A stretch of 64,000 nucleotides of DNA from Primula veris (Eukaryota > Streptophyta > Magnoliopsida > Ericales > Primulaceae): contig OY821747.1 of the NCBI GenBank assembly GCA_963682055.1, positions 18,402,258-18,466,257 of the forward strand, written 5' to 3'. Made by a program: the position numbers and the translations under genes. Under the pieces are notes generated by a model that was not told where the DNA came from, searched no databases, and saw only the letters and a program-made list of their open reading frames with translations. Below are positions 22,302-31,795 of this stretch, piece by piece (position 1 is the first letter of the stretch; every line of letters begins with the position of its first letter).

Positions 22302-23076
22302 ACTTCCAGCATTCTAGTTTCGGTTTCTTGTTAGCACCGAAACTGCCCTTATTGTTCTTGAAAGCACGCTTCTTTCCTTTGTTTTTGTTGTTATCGTTCT
22401 TACCACCCCCTTCAACCATATTAACCGAGGGTCCAGCAATTTGTTTGCCCTTTCCTTTGTCATCCTCCTGCGCTCTTAGAGATTCTTCTATGCGCAAGTG
22501 ACTTCCAAGTTGGATCAAAGACAGTTCGTCTTTTCCATGTTTCAGATTGTGTTTGAAATCCCTCCACGAAGGAGGCAACTTGTCTATGATGCTTGAGACA
22601 GATATTGTTTCATCCATCTTCAATCCGTGTTGTGTGAATTGTCCAAGGATTCGGAGGAGTTCATTGAATTGTTCCATGACAGACCTCGATTCAACCATTT
22701 TGTAATTGTTGAAATCGGTTACCAGGAACTTTTTACTGGATGAGTCCTCTGCCATGTACTTGGATTCGAGACAATCCCACAATTCCTTTGCAGATTCCAC
22801 GTTTTGGTAAATATCAAATAAGGGATCAGACATACCGTTAAGAATGTGCCCTCTGCAAATGTAGTCGTCGTTCTCCCACTTTGATCTGCGTCTTAGATTT
22901 TCAACCGTGTCATTCTCTACAAATTCTGGAATCGGTGTAGACAGGACGTGCACCACCTTTAACGTTGTCAACATGAAATGCATCTTCTTCTGCCAACGCC
23001 TGAAGTCTTGTCCTTGAAACTTGTCCAATTTTCCGAAATTTGTAGTCATCTCCTTGACGGTGCTTCCTCCAGCCAT
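22189..23076 (-). CDS. copia B gag (capsid-nucleocapsid)
   Basis: 295 residues starting MAGGS at an ATG only 26 nt from the 5' LTR. The N-terminal part has the copia gag motif (KLDKFQGQDFRRWQKKMHFML) and the UBN2-type core (AKELWDCLESKYMAEDSSSKKFL, MEQFNELLRIL, IDKLPPSWRDFKHNLKH). A Lys/Asn-rich basic stretch leads to a CCHC zinc knuckle [14 protein letters not shown] at residues 256-269. It packages element RNA into virus-like particles (family knowledge). It ends at 22189 shortly before protease, where the reading frame slips. Confidence 0.93.
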   Translation of the reverse strand: MAGGSTVKEMTTNFGKLDKFQGQDFRRWQKKMHFMLTTLKVVHVLSTPIPEFVENDTVENLRRRSKWENDDYICRGHILNGMSDPLFDIYQNVESAKELWDCLESKYMAEDSSSKKFLVTDFNNYKMVESRSVMEQFNELLRILGQFTQHGLKMDETISVSSIIDKLPPSWRDFKHNLKHGKDELSLIQLGSHLRIEESLRAQEDDKGKGKQIAGPSVNMVEGGGKNDNNKNKGKKRAFKNNKGSFGANKKPKLECWKCGKTGHFKRDCRFGKKHDNANASGSGKGSKDQSENQG

Positions 23077-23086
23077 GATTATCAGA

Positions 23087-23100
23087 AAATACTTTGTTCG
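23087..23100 (-). promoter_or_regulatory. primer-site-position sequence complementary to the element's own LTR
   Basis: The minus strand reads CGAACAAAGTATTT starting two bases inside the 5' LTR end, exactly where a PBS belongs. It does not begin TGG and does not match the initiator tRNA 3' end used by the other LTR elements here. Its exact complement AAATACTTTGTTCG lies in the LTR (plus 23165-23178), 64 nt upstream in the RNA. This could serve self-priming or a packaging hairpin. Confidence 0.6.
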
Positions 23101-23102
23101 TT

Positions 23103-23743
23103 TGTTAGAAAATTAGGGTATGATAATCCTGGATAACTTCGAAGAATCGTGTTCGTACACTTTCCGAACAAAGTATTTCGACCCTATTATTGCCTGGGTT
23201 CACGAAATCTTTGTGGGGATAATTCTTGAAGAACAATCTGTTTCTGGCAAGGAGAATAGATTAGGAATGTAGAGAGAATTTTCTTATATGTTTTTGTAAC
23301 CAAAACCGAGGCCAAATAACTTCTTATATAGGAGATCAATAACCGAAACTGAAAGCAAGCAACTGTTCCGGAAAGGAAGCAACTGTTCCGGAAAGGAAGT
23401 AACTGTTCCGGAAAGGAAGCAACTGTTGGGAAAGGGTCCAACTATTCAAAATTTTTCGGAAAGGAAGTAACTGTTCCGGAAAGGAAGCAACTGTTGGGAA
23501 AGGGTCCAACTATTCAAAATTTTCCGGAAAGGAATCAACTGTTCGGAAAAATTCTTGGACCCCGCCAGGGGCTCTCGCCCCTTAGAACCCCGTTTCAATT
23601 ATTCATATTCAATTATACGTTGGCTCGACGAGCGTGCACTCCGCACTTCCCTAACTCGTTTCCGAGTTTAACGCATTATTGCATCGGCCTATAATAAATC
23701 ACATTACTACTAAAATACATTGATGATACTAAAATCACCAACA
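23103..23743 (-). repeat. 5' LTR of copia B
   Basis: 641 bp, TGTTAGAA ... CCAACA on the plus strand. The 20-bp tandem repeats run about 23355-23540. Confidence 0.95.
23323..23332 (-). promoter_or_regulatory. TATA box of copia B 5' LTR
   Basis: Minus strand TCCTATATAAGAA. It predicts a transcript start near 23295 and so an R-U5 of roughly 190 nt. The LTR copy of the 14-nt complement would lie inside that RNA. Confidence 0.5.
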
Positions 23744-23748
23744 TTTCC

Positions 23749-23770
23749 TACGAAAATCCGGGTTCTTACA
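23749..23770 (-). repeat. TRIM 1 3' LTR, second segment
   Basis: TACGAAAATCC...TTCTTACA resumes the LTR after the copia insertion and leads into the C-rich tract. Confidence 0.9.
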
Positions 23771-23867
23771 CTCTTCCCCCCTTCAGGCACGACATCCTCG
23801 TCAGACACACCGTCCTTCCGGGGGGTGGTTCACACACCATCGACTAGATAGCGGCTCTGATACCAAT

Positions 23868-24103
23868 TGTAACGACCCGGTCCTCCGACCAGACCGCCAC
23901 CATCTGCTTACTACCACCAATACTGTCCGCTTTGGTCCGATTTCGTCCTCTTTTCTCGGGCCGCACGACTTTAAAAGGCCTTGGTGATAGTAATGAGAGT
24001 TTTCTTAGTTTATATACCATATAGGTACTCACATATCTAGACGATGTGGGACAATACTTTCTCTTTACCCTGGCATTTTTCTACGAAAATCCATGTTCTT
24101 ACA
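23868..24103 (-). repeat. TRIM 1 5' LTR
   Basis: 236 bp, TGTAACGACC ... TTCTTACA. Adjacent plus-strand GCGGCTCTGATACCA (23851-23865) is the PBS complement. Confidence 0.93.
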
Positions 24104-24326
24104 CTAACGAACGAATTTCTTGAGGAATTATGCCAACGAGTTTATTTCCCTTGAGTCCTAAAGTTTCGAGATTGGGCAATTGGTATAATTTAGATGGAAT
24201 TTTACCGGAAAGTGAACTGTTCTAAAATTCTACCGTAGTCAAATGGCGTAAGGATGAGAAGTTGGGAGGTGGGTATAATTTTGCTCACAGTTTTCCGTTT
24301 GTGGCGACACCATCCTTAGGTTGACT
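24104..24326 (-). pseudogene. LRR gene remnant, upstream part
   Basis: The minus strand reads PPNFSSLRHLT, then a stop, then SLSGKIPSKLYQLPNLETL and GLKGNKLVGIIPQEIRSL, at least two LRR repeats of the plant extracellular type. It continues at 17723 after TRIM 1 and is bounded upstream by TRIM 2. An in-frame stop shows it is a pseudogene or was dying when the TRIMs came in. Confidence 0.75.
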
Positions 24327-24891
24327 TGTAACGACCCGATCCTCCGATCAGGCCATCACCATCTGCTTCTTACCACCAATACTGTCCGCTTTGGCCCAAT
24401 TTCGTCATCGCTTCTTGGGCCGCACGGCTTTAAAAGGCCTTGGTGATAAGAAAAAGGATACTCCTACCTTATATACCATATATGTACTACATATCTAGGC
24501 GATATGAGATAATTAACTTCTCTTTACCACAGCATTTTCCTACAAAAATCTGGTTTCTGACATTCTTCCCCCCTTCAGGCACGACGTTCTCGTCGGGCAT
24601 ACCGTCCTTCCGGGGTTGCCAGTGCCCACATCGGTTAGATAGCGGCTCTGATACCAATTGTAACGACCCAGTCCTCCGACCAGACCGTCATGATCTAATT
24701 TTTACCACCAATACTGTCCGCTTTGGTCCAATTTCTTCCTCGCTTCTTTGGCCGCACGACTTTAAAAGACCTTGGTGATAAGGAGGATACTCCTACATTA
24801 TATATCATATAGGTACTACATATTTAGGTGATGTGGGATATCTCACTTCTATTTACCATGCTATTTTCCTACGAAAATCCGGTTTTTTACA
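24327..24891 (-). mobile_element. second 5S-less Cassandra-like TRIM (TRIM 2)
   Basis: LTRs 24327-24562 (236 bp, ending CTGACA) and 24659-24891 (233 bp, ending TTTTACA). The internal ~96 bp has CTTCCCCCCTTCAGGCACGACG at the left and the PBS complement GCGGCTCTGATACCA at 24642-24656. Perfect target duplication TGACT (24322-24326, 24892-24896). It is the same family as TRIM 1 and again has no 5S-like segment. Confidence 0.93.
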
Positions 24892-26560
24892 TGACTGTTC
24901 TTTACAAGCATGTGTGTTTTTAACTGGTGTGTGAAATACTTATTTATGGTTGAATGTAATGTGTTTTTTTCAGATTCTATATATGCGAAGATAAAAAGTG
25001 GGTTTTCCCCACCAATTATTTAAAAAAATGTAAAAGAAAACAACACTTATGTTTTCAAGTGATTACAAAAACCTCACAAATCTAATATACCTAAATGATA
25101 AGAAAATATAGACTTTGACTCATGCAACTAGTAGAGAGTTACTTGCTCTTGGTATTGTTGCAAGAGTTACTAATAGTAAAGCTACAGACACATGAAGACT
25201 TATTGACAAGTAAATTAACATAATATTTTTTTGGATAAATCAAGTCACTTGAGTGGGAATACAACTCTGTCACGGATGAACCTTGGAATTATTACCATTA
25301 CGAAATGTCGATGCAAGTGAGTTAAGGGTGAGTATGCATGTTATGAGAATAAATGAACAAATAGTATGGGCAAGAGATAATGGTTTAAAACAAAAACATA
25401 TCCTCACTATCTCATTTGGTAAATATGTGAATGTAAAAAATATTGTTTAAATGGAAAATGCTGATCTGATAAATGATCGAATGAAATTAAAATAATAATA
25501 AAATGTCAGTGATTGTAAATATCTTAATTTATATATTAAAATTATATAAAAATACAATTACAAAACTCATGCCTAAATATAGACCATTTGATTGTGTTTT
25601 TTCATTCGTTAGAATGAACCATAAAAGATGTGAGTGAATAATGGACTCTAGAGATCTGGAATCCATCTAACTATTATTTTTTTAACAAGTACTGTGATTG
25701 TGTTTACTCAAACTATATATCCATTTAAAACTTTATGCAAAGGCTATGATAAATTTATTCTCAAAATGAAAACATCAAAAGCCAAACGCATAATATTTTA
25801 TATTTCTCTCTCCTTGAACTGATTTATGCGATTTCATCTAATGTGAATTCCTTCAATCCAATAGGGTTTAATCGATTATATTAAAACCGGATTTATTGAT
25901 TCAACACTGGGTTTATTGATTGAATTGATAAAAGACTTATCAAAGTGGGATTATTTATCCATCTGGGTTTATGAATGTTTAAATCAAGTGTGTCATCGAA
26001 TTGTCTATTCTGTCTAAGAATTCGATCGTTGTTTCAAATGTAAATTATTCTAAAATCGGCCATTTTTATGCAATTGAAATCAAAGTTTGTTTATCAATAG
26101 ATTAGATTATAGTTTTAGCTAATTTTATTTTCTAAATGAAAAAAATAAAAATCATTCAAACAAATGGCATAAGGGTGGAGTGGGATCGATCTCCACAGAT
26201 GCACGGTTGAATAAGAGCAAGCAGAATAGAGATGATACAATAATTTTGGTGTCCCAATTAATATGGTCCTTGGATCCCTTGCATGAGATCTGATGGATGA
26301 TTAAAAAATCCTACCATCCTAACTACGTAATATTAAAGAGAGAAAAAATCAGAGGCCCCTACCAATTTGTCCAAACACATTACTACTTCTCTAGGCGTAT
26401 TTCCATAATAACAAGATGCTTAATATATTAAAAGAAAGTTCTCTTGCCTTTTTATTTTAGGTGATAATGAAGACCTCACATAACAAAAATGATAATTAAA
26501 AGGAAATGTATAGATTGACTCATACAACCGGCAAGCAAGTTGCTTGCTCTTGGTCATTAG
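24892..26560. repeat. non-coding segmental-duplication DNA (blocks B and C, first copies)
   Basis: No gene. Block B, 24991-25405, starts with the last ~35 bp of a LINE 3' end (AAAAAGTGGGTTTTCC) and recurs at 39936-40355 and 54859-55287. Block C, from about 25491, recurs at 43371-45345. The blocks are collinear except for small indels and TE insertions in the other copies. Confidence 0.85.
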
Positions 26561-26992
26561 CACGGGTAAAATATAGTGAACTTACATCACAGACCCACGA
26601 TAAGACGTAATGTCATATAAACATAATAAAACATTGGAAAGCCGAGTGACCTAAGTCGCATCACCACACTTCTATTGGGAATTAAAGAATGCATCTAATC
26701 AAAATCAGAAACTTGTAAAGGAAGTACAAAACTGCTTTATGTACGCTTAATAGAAATGTAAGAAATGTAAAACAAAAACATGCATGGGACAGAATTCATT
26801 CTACAAATACCCTGCTGAAAAAAGAGCCCATTGGCTTGCCATTTTTATATCAGTTTTGTTTCCCAAATGTAACCTTTTCTCTTAGCTTTTTTCCCTGTTT
26901 TCCAATTGAGACCTATTTTACGGCTTCAATCACACAAAAGTGCCAGAAAGGGTCGGGTTGCCTTGCGTGTGAAGGTGTCTTTTTGCATATTG

Positions 26993-27283
26993 TGTAACGA
27001 CCCGGCACTACGGACCGAACCGTCACGCCCGTATCAACAATATTGTCCGTTTTGGCACAACTTCCCAGGGGGGTCACCCATCCTGGTACTATTTCAAGTT
27101 AAGCACACTTAACTATGGAGTTCCGTCCTCGCTATTGTGTCGCACGGCTTTAAAATGCCTTGTTGATAGGAAATGGATCTTTAAGCTCATATACTACACG
27201 AGTACTCTCATATCTGGGCGATGTGGGACTGACGTACCAAACCGCACCACAGAATTTCCTTCCTGGAAATTTGGGTCGTCACA
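26993..27283 (-). repeat. Cassandra 3' LTR with 5S domain
   Basis: The 5S-like stretch is about 27060-27126 (minus strand). Here the A-box region reads AGTTAAGTGTGCTTAAC, one change from 5S, and the C box GGATGGGTGACC is intact. Confidence 0.93.
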
Positions 27284-27394
27284 ATCACCCCCCTTTTAGG
27301 CACGACGTCCGCGTCGGGTACGTCGCCCTTCCGGGGTCTCACACACTCGTGCTAGTCCCCACATTTCCGGCCAGATAGAGGCTCTGATACCATC

Positions 27395-27685
27395 TGTAAC
27401 GACCCGGCCCTACGGACCGAACCGCCACGCCCGTATCAACAATATTGTCCGCTTTGGCATAACTTCTCAGAGGGGTCACCCATCCTGGTACTACTCCAAG
27501 TTAAGCACGCTTAACTATGGAGTTCCGTTCTCGCTATTGTGCCGCACGACTTTAAAAGGCCTTATTGATAGAAAATGGATCTTTAAGCTCATATACCATA
27601 CGAGTACTCTCATATCTGGGCTATGTGGGACTGACGCACAACACCGCACCACAGAATTTCCTTCCTGGAAATCTGGGTCGTCACA
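27395..27685 (-). repeat. Cassandra 5' LTR with 5S domain
   Basis: The 5S-like stretch is about 27462-27527. The minus strand has AGTTAAGCGTGCTT (A box), AGTAGTACC (intermediate element region) and AGGATGGGTGACC (C box), all as in plant 5S rRNA. The internal Pol III promoter therefore looks complete. Confidence 0.93.
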
Positions 27686-28359
27686 TCTTGTCCCATTAAT
27701 AGGCATGTAACCGCCAACCAAACACATGGCCCGGGTAAAATATAGTGAAGTTACATCATAGACCTACGACAAGACGTAATGTCAGATAAACATAATAGAA
27801 AATTGGAAAATCTGAGTGACCTAAGTCACAGTACCACACTTCAATTGGGGATAAAAGAATGCATCTAATCAAAATCAGAAACTTGTAAAAGAAGTACTAC
27901 ACTGCTTTATGTACGCTTAATAGAAATGTAAGAAACGTAAAACAAAAACATGCATGGGTCATAATTCATTCTACAAATACCCTGCAGACAAAAGAGCCCA
28001 TTGACTTGCCATTTTTATATCAGTTTCGTTTCACAAATGTAAATTTTTCTCTTAGCTTTTTTCCCAGTTTTCAATTGAGACCAGTTTTACGGCTTCAATC
28101 CGACAAAACTGTCAGAAAGAGTCCGGTTGCCTCGCGTGTGAAAGTGTCTTTGTGCATCTTGTCCCATTAATAGACATGTAACTGCCAACCAAACACATGG
28201 CACGGGTAAAATATAGTGAAGTTACATCATAGACCCACGACAAGATGTAATGTCAGATAAACATAATAGAACATTGGAAAATCTGAGTGACCTAAGTCGC
28301 AGTACCATACTTCAATTGGGGATCAAATAATGCATCTAATCAAAATTAGAAACTTGTAA

Positions 28360-28630
28360 CAAGTGTGCGATGGACTGTCCTTTGACCGGGCGCTTCCGGG
28401 TGCACACAATGTCGAATTCTGAGAGAAGCAGTAGCCACAGGGTCTTCCTTCCTGATATCGCCGGCTGATTGAGCAAGTACCTGACAGGATTCTCTTTTGT
28501 GACCAAGTGGGCGAGCATATAATGCCGGAGCTTCTGAACAGCGAAGACAAGGGCTAGAAAAATCTTATCGGGTTTGTGGGGTATCTTTGTTCCGTGGGCG
28601 AGAGAGGATACCGCTTATTCCGTGCAAAGT
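28360..28630 (-). pseudogene. Ty3/gypsy RNase H fragment in a tandem repeat
   Basis: The minus strand reads FLALVFAVQKLRHYMLAH, then NPVRYLLNQPAISGRKTLW and LLLLSEFDIVC...KGQSIAHLL. This is the gypsy RT RNase H pattern (RYLL, SEFDI, KGQAxADLL). It is about 270 bp, without LTRs or target duplication, and replaces about 18 bp of the 470-bp unit. It looks like DNA patched in during repair rather than transposition. Confidence 0.8.
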
Positions 28631-28930
28631 TATATGTACGCTTAATAGAAATGTAAGAAACGTAAAACAAAAACATGCATGGGTCAGAATTCATTCTACA
28701 AATACCCTGCTGACAAAAGAGCCCATTGGCTTGCCATTTTTATATCAATTTCGTTTCACAAATGTAACTTTTTCTCTTAGCTTTTTTTCCAGTTTTCCAA
28801 TTGAGACCTGTTTTACGGCTTCAATCCGACAAAACTGTCAGAAAGAGTCGGGTTGCCTCACATGTGAAGGTGTCTTTGTGCATTTTGTCCCATTACTTAG
28901 ACATGTAACCGCCAACCAAACACATGGCAG

Positions 28931-29646
28931 AGAGATACAATATTGAAGTAGCATGAACAATTTCTATATAGAACTAGTCAAAGTTCTGATAGAGCATAGA
29001 AAATAAATTTGATAATCAAAAAATATTTGTAAAACCTTAGATCAACTACAACACCATATTTTGTTAGTCATTTCTCTACTAAAACTATGAAGTACAACAA
29101 GACCTTGACTAATTTTAATTTTTGAGTACTTTGGAACTTGAAACTCTGCTGAGAGGCATGAAGGCGAGTAAATAAAGTAACATACTAATGTATACAAATC
29201 AACGCTCACAAGCAATGACACAATGGTCTATATATCTAATATAGTCAAAGGTACAAAGATGAACAAATTTCCTAATGAATAAATAAAACGGAAATTAAAG
29301 ACAAAAGTAAATCTAAAAATACATATTCATCTTATTTTTATATATGTCTAAGCCGAGGTTATATATACAACTGTGGAAACCTGTTATGTAATTACAAATT
29401 AGTCTACAACATTGTTTAAGTTAGCAGTTAACACCACTGATTTTCCAAAAATTGCATTCAAACCCATGAGTTCACGGTCAATCATTTGAAACCAGCCCTT
29501 TCTTCCCGTAAACTTCCTTCACCCCTTTCCCTCGTTCTCTATTCTCCCTCGTGGTTATCATATAACTGGTAAATCACTTATTCGTTTTAAGAGAATTAGC
29601 GGCTCACTGACAGTTCTCTGCCCTTGTCTTTGAAGAGCTCTCAGGT
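28931..29646. other. non-coding flank of the exon cluster
   Basis: No gene. TTTGAGTACTTTGGAACTTGAAACT (29125) resembles the start of the duplicated exon block at 31684 and 33741. AAACGAATAAGTGATTTACCAG on the minus strand (about 29571-29595) parallels the region after the exon at 31796. This suggests an old duplication of the same gene region. Confidence 0.4.
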
Positions 29647-29760
29647 TTATGAAATTTTAACCATCTTCTTCGGCCTTTTACTAGCCAATAAATTACTATC
29701 ACTCTCATTCAGAACTATGGAACTCACCATTGAATTTGACACTTTAGCTTCACATTCTTC
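29647..29760 (-). CDS. possible last exon of an unidentified gene
   Basis: The minus strand has acceptor CATTTTACAG at 29761, then 37 codons to TAA, starting EECEAKVSNSMVSS and ending LASKRPKKMVKIS. The basic KRPKK looks like a nuclear localisation signal. The segment is open without internal stops and has a natural terminus. The gene is not recognised. Upstream minus-strand exons may include 30476-30298 and 31885-31796, but the joining was not proven. Confidence 0.4.
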   Translation of the reverse strand, partial: EECEAKVSNSMVSSIVLNESDSNLLASKRPKKMVKIS

Positions 29761-30297
29761 CTGTAAAATGGAGAAAAACAATATAAGGGAGAAAAACAGG
29801 AAAAAAAGAGAGAGGATGGTTTACCATCTGTAAAAAAAGTCAACATGTTTTAGACAATAGATGCAAAGTGTCCTGCATTCGAAGTTCATACAATCAACTA
29901 TAAACTGAAAATACAACCAGAGAAACAATCCTCAAAGTCATGCCATGAAGCTCATTAACTAGGGTTTACTTATTGAAGATATATACTAATATCAGGGAAC
30001 TTCGAGTGGAGTCAACTTACTGAAGATATACTAACATCAAGTACTTAATCCACTCTTAAAAAAATGGACTCCCTGCTTTCATTACAAGTGAACAGTCCAA
30101 AGGTCAAATAAGGCAGTGCACCAATAGGAAAAGACATAATTCCAGGTTTAAGGATCTTTTATTAAGATTCCTAGACAAGTAGTAATTCACGTTGGAAGTG
30201 ATATACCTACCTAGACGAGTAATAATTATACGAAACACCAAAAGAGAAGAAAAGTGAGCTATAAGAGCTAGGTGTACTTAGACAGGAATTTTTTTAC

Positions 30298-30476
30298 CTC
30301 TGAGAAGTTATCATCTGAAAGCATGTTCATGGGAAAGCCATCAAACCTATTTAAGTAAAATATCCCTTTTTCCCTCCTGGTAAGACGTTCTTTACACCTA
30401 GCAGAAATATCGACAGATAAAATATTGTCAGTTTTTGCGATAAAGAAAACACATGTTCTTGAATTTCCATTCAAAA
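30298..30476 (-). CDS. possible internal exon of an unidentified gene
   Basis: Acceptor TTTGTCTGTAG and donor TCAGAG/GTAAAA. It reads LNGNSRTCVFFIAKTDNILS, VDISARCKERLTRREKGIF and YLNRFDGFPMNMLSDDNFSE with no stop. The composition is that of a folded domain. I recognise no family. It lies about 540 bp upstream (in gene sense) of the KRPKK exon. Confidence 0.45.
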
Positions 30477-31795
30477 CTACAGACAAAGGATGTCTCAGTA
30501 CAGTGTGTTAGTTAAGTTGTTGAGACATCCATAAGGCCGAAGCCACGGCACTAATAACCAAATTTGAGTACTGCAAAAGCTGGATTAGGGAAAGTTGATC
30601 TCAAGTTTTCGAACCCCAAGAAGTATACAGTAAAAGAATTGAATAGCTCCCTTATTAGGGTTTCCATACAGGAAAATGTTCCAAAAAGGAAATGGTAGAT
30701 AAACAGTAATTGCAAAAAGTATCAAAGAATAATACTGGAATTTTGATAAAACTATATAACTATTTATATAGCTAAACACAAGCATACCTAAGAAAGATGT
30801 CACCAAGATCAGGAGAAAACAAAGATGACTCGAGGAAGGGAAAAAGAAAGGCAAGAGAGGAGAAGCAAGAGAATGATGAAGAAACACTTGTCTAGACCCA
30901 ATGCCGACGAAGGCTTGATCATCTACGTTGCTCATTTTCTGATAATAATCATGAAATAAGTTTGTTTCCGTGCAATTGTAGTAGGATGTTTGCAATGGCA
31001 CAATCACGAAAACGCCACCAAAACTGTCACATGCAACAACAAAAGGACGGTTCACGCCGCAACCAAGCTTATGATGTCCCCTTTCCGGAAATTAGTGTCC
31101 AAACTTTGCATCCATCCTCTGTCGTTGCTCATAGTGTTGCTCATCATAGCATTGAGTTTTATGATCCTATTTTCCTTTTGGATCTTAATGTGTTGTTCTC
31201 GTGCCTTGGCAGACTGTGTTTTGAGATAATTAATTAGTAGTAGTACAAAAGGCAAAAACTATTGCATGGATATCCCTTTTCTTTAATTCAGAAAATCGAT
31301 ATAAAGTGGATACATATATCCCTTACCTGGAGTTGTAAACAATTTAAGAGGCGTTAGCCAAGAAGACTGTAATTTTTTAACGAAAAATAAATAAATAAAT
31401 TTTGAGTTCACATTAAGCTTTTTAAAATCTATATTTGTAACATGGAGATTGATGCCTATGATTTGATGAACATGAGCTTAAGAATCCGATCCAAACTAAT
31501 AATTATAGAAAGATGAACCTCATGAATATCATCAACAGCACACCATGTTTACGTAGCTTAAACAAGAGTCTTACCAGAACATGAAAAAAATTCATTGTTG
31601 TTTTAAAAATTTAATGTAAAACCTTAAGTCAAACACGGTAGCATATTTTATTTCACATTTTTCTTCTTACAGAAAAACAAGCCTTTGAGTATTTCGAAAC
31701 GATTAGTTTCGATTAAGATACAAAAGGAGGGCGAGAAATCATACCCACATCTGGTAAATCCCTTATTCGTTATTATAATTAGAACCGTTATGTTA
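30477..31795. other. no supported gene
   Basis: A minus-strand ATG at 30933 opens MSNVDDQAFVGIGSRQVFLHHS, and a plus-strand ORF ends at 31229 with a hydrophobic C-terminus. They overlap on opposite strands, neither shows a family motif, and neither has clear splice or promoter context. The rest is AT-rich intronic or intergenic DNA. Confidence 0.3.

Larger units (their letters stand above)
17938..23743 (-). mobile_element. young full-length Ty1/copia element B nested in TRIM 1
   Basis: 5806 bp with LTRs of 661 bp (17938-18598) and 641 bp (23103-23743). They differ by one 20-bp repeat unit and about four substitutions by eye. Perfect target duplication TTTCC (17933-17937, 23744-23748). Internal order on the minus strand: gag, protease, integrase, RT, RNase H, purine tract. 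Near-identical LTRs and long ORFs show recent insertion. Two small frame shifts around protease are the only obvious lesions. There is no tRNA-type primer-binding site. Confidence 0.95.
17724..24103 (-). mobile_element. Cassandra-like TRIM without 5S domain (TRIM 1), split by a nested copia
   Basis: The LTRs are 236 bp: the left LTR is 17724-17937 plus 23749-23770, the right LTR 23868-24103. Both start TGTAACGA and end TTACA. The element lies on the minus strand: next to the right LTR is the complement of PBS TGGTATCAGAGCCGC (23851-23865), and next to the left LTR a C-rich purine-tract complement (CTTCCCCCCTTC). Perfect target duplications CTAAC flank it (17719-17723, 24104-24108). Without the nested copia the element is 569 bp. 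LTR and internal region are homologous to the Cassandra at 26993-27685, but the 5S rRNA-like segment is absent. Confidence 0.93.
26993..27685 (-). mobile_element. complete Cassandra TRIM (5S-domain retroelement)
   Basis: LTRs 26993-27283 and 27395-27685, both 291 bp (TGTAACGACCCGG ... GTCGTCACA). The internal 111 bp has a C-rich tract (CACCCCCCTTTTAGG) at the left and the PBS complement GCTCTGATACCA (27381-27392) at the right, so it lies on the minus strand. Target duplication TATTG/TCTTG (one change); tandem units 2 and 3 show the empty sequence GCATNTTGTCCC. Each LTR carries a ~66-nt 5S rRNA-like segment in element orientation. Confidence 0.95.
26561..28927. repeat. 470-bp tandem repeat, three units, invaded twice
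   Basis: Units begin CACGGGTAAAATATAGTGAA or a one-base variant at 26561, 27731 and 28201. Each ends ...GTCCCATTAATAGACATGTAAC(C/T)GCCAACCAAACACATGG. Unit 1 holds the Cassandra element and unit 3 holds a gypsy fragment. Without insertions the period is about 470 bp. A diverged further relative runs 41120-41580. No coding potential seen. Confidence 0.9.

Noticed and set aside
27060..27126. 5S rRNA gene
   Set aside because: Only the ~66-nt internal-promoter half is 5S-like and it is embedded in a Cassandra LTR; likewise at 27462, 39610 and 46085.
30990..31229. Plus-strand 79-codon ORF with a hydrophobic segment
   Set aside because: It overlaps an opposite-strand ORF, has no recognisable family and no promoter or splice context.
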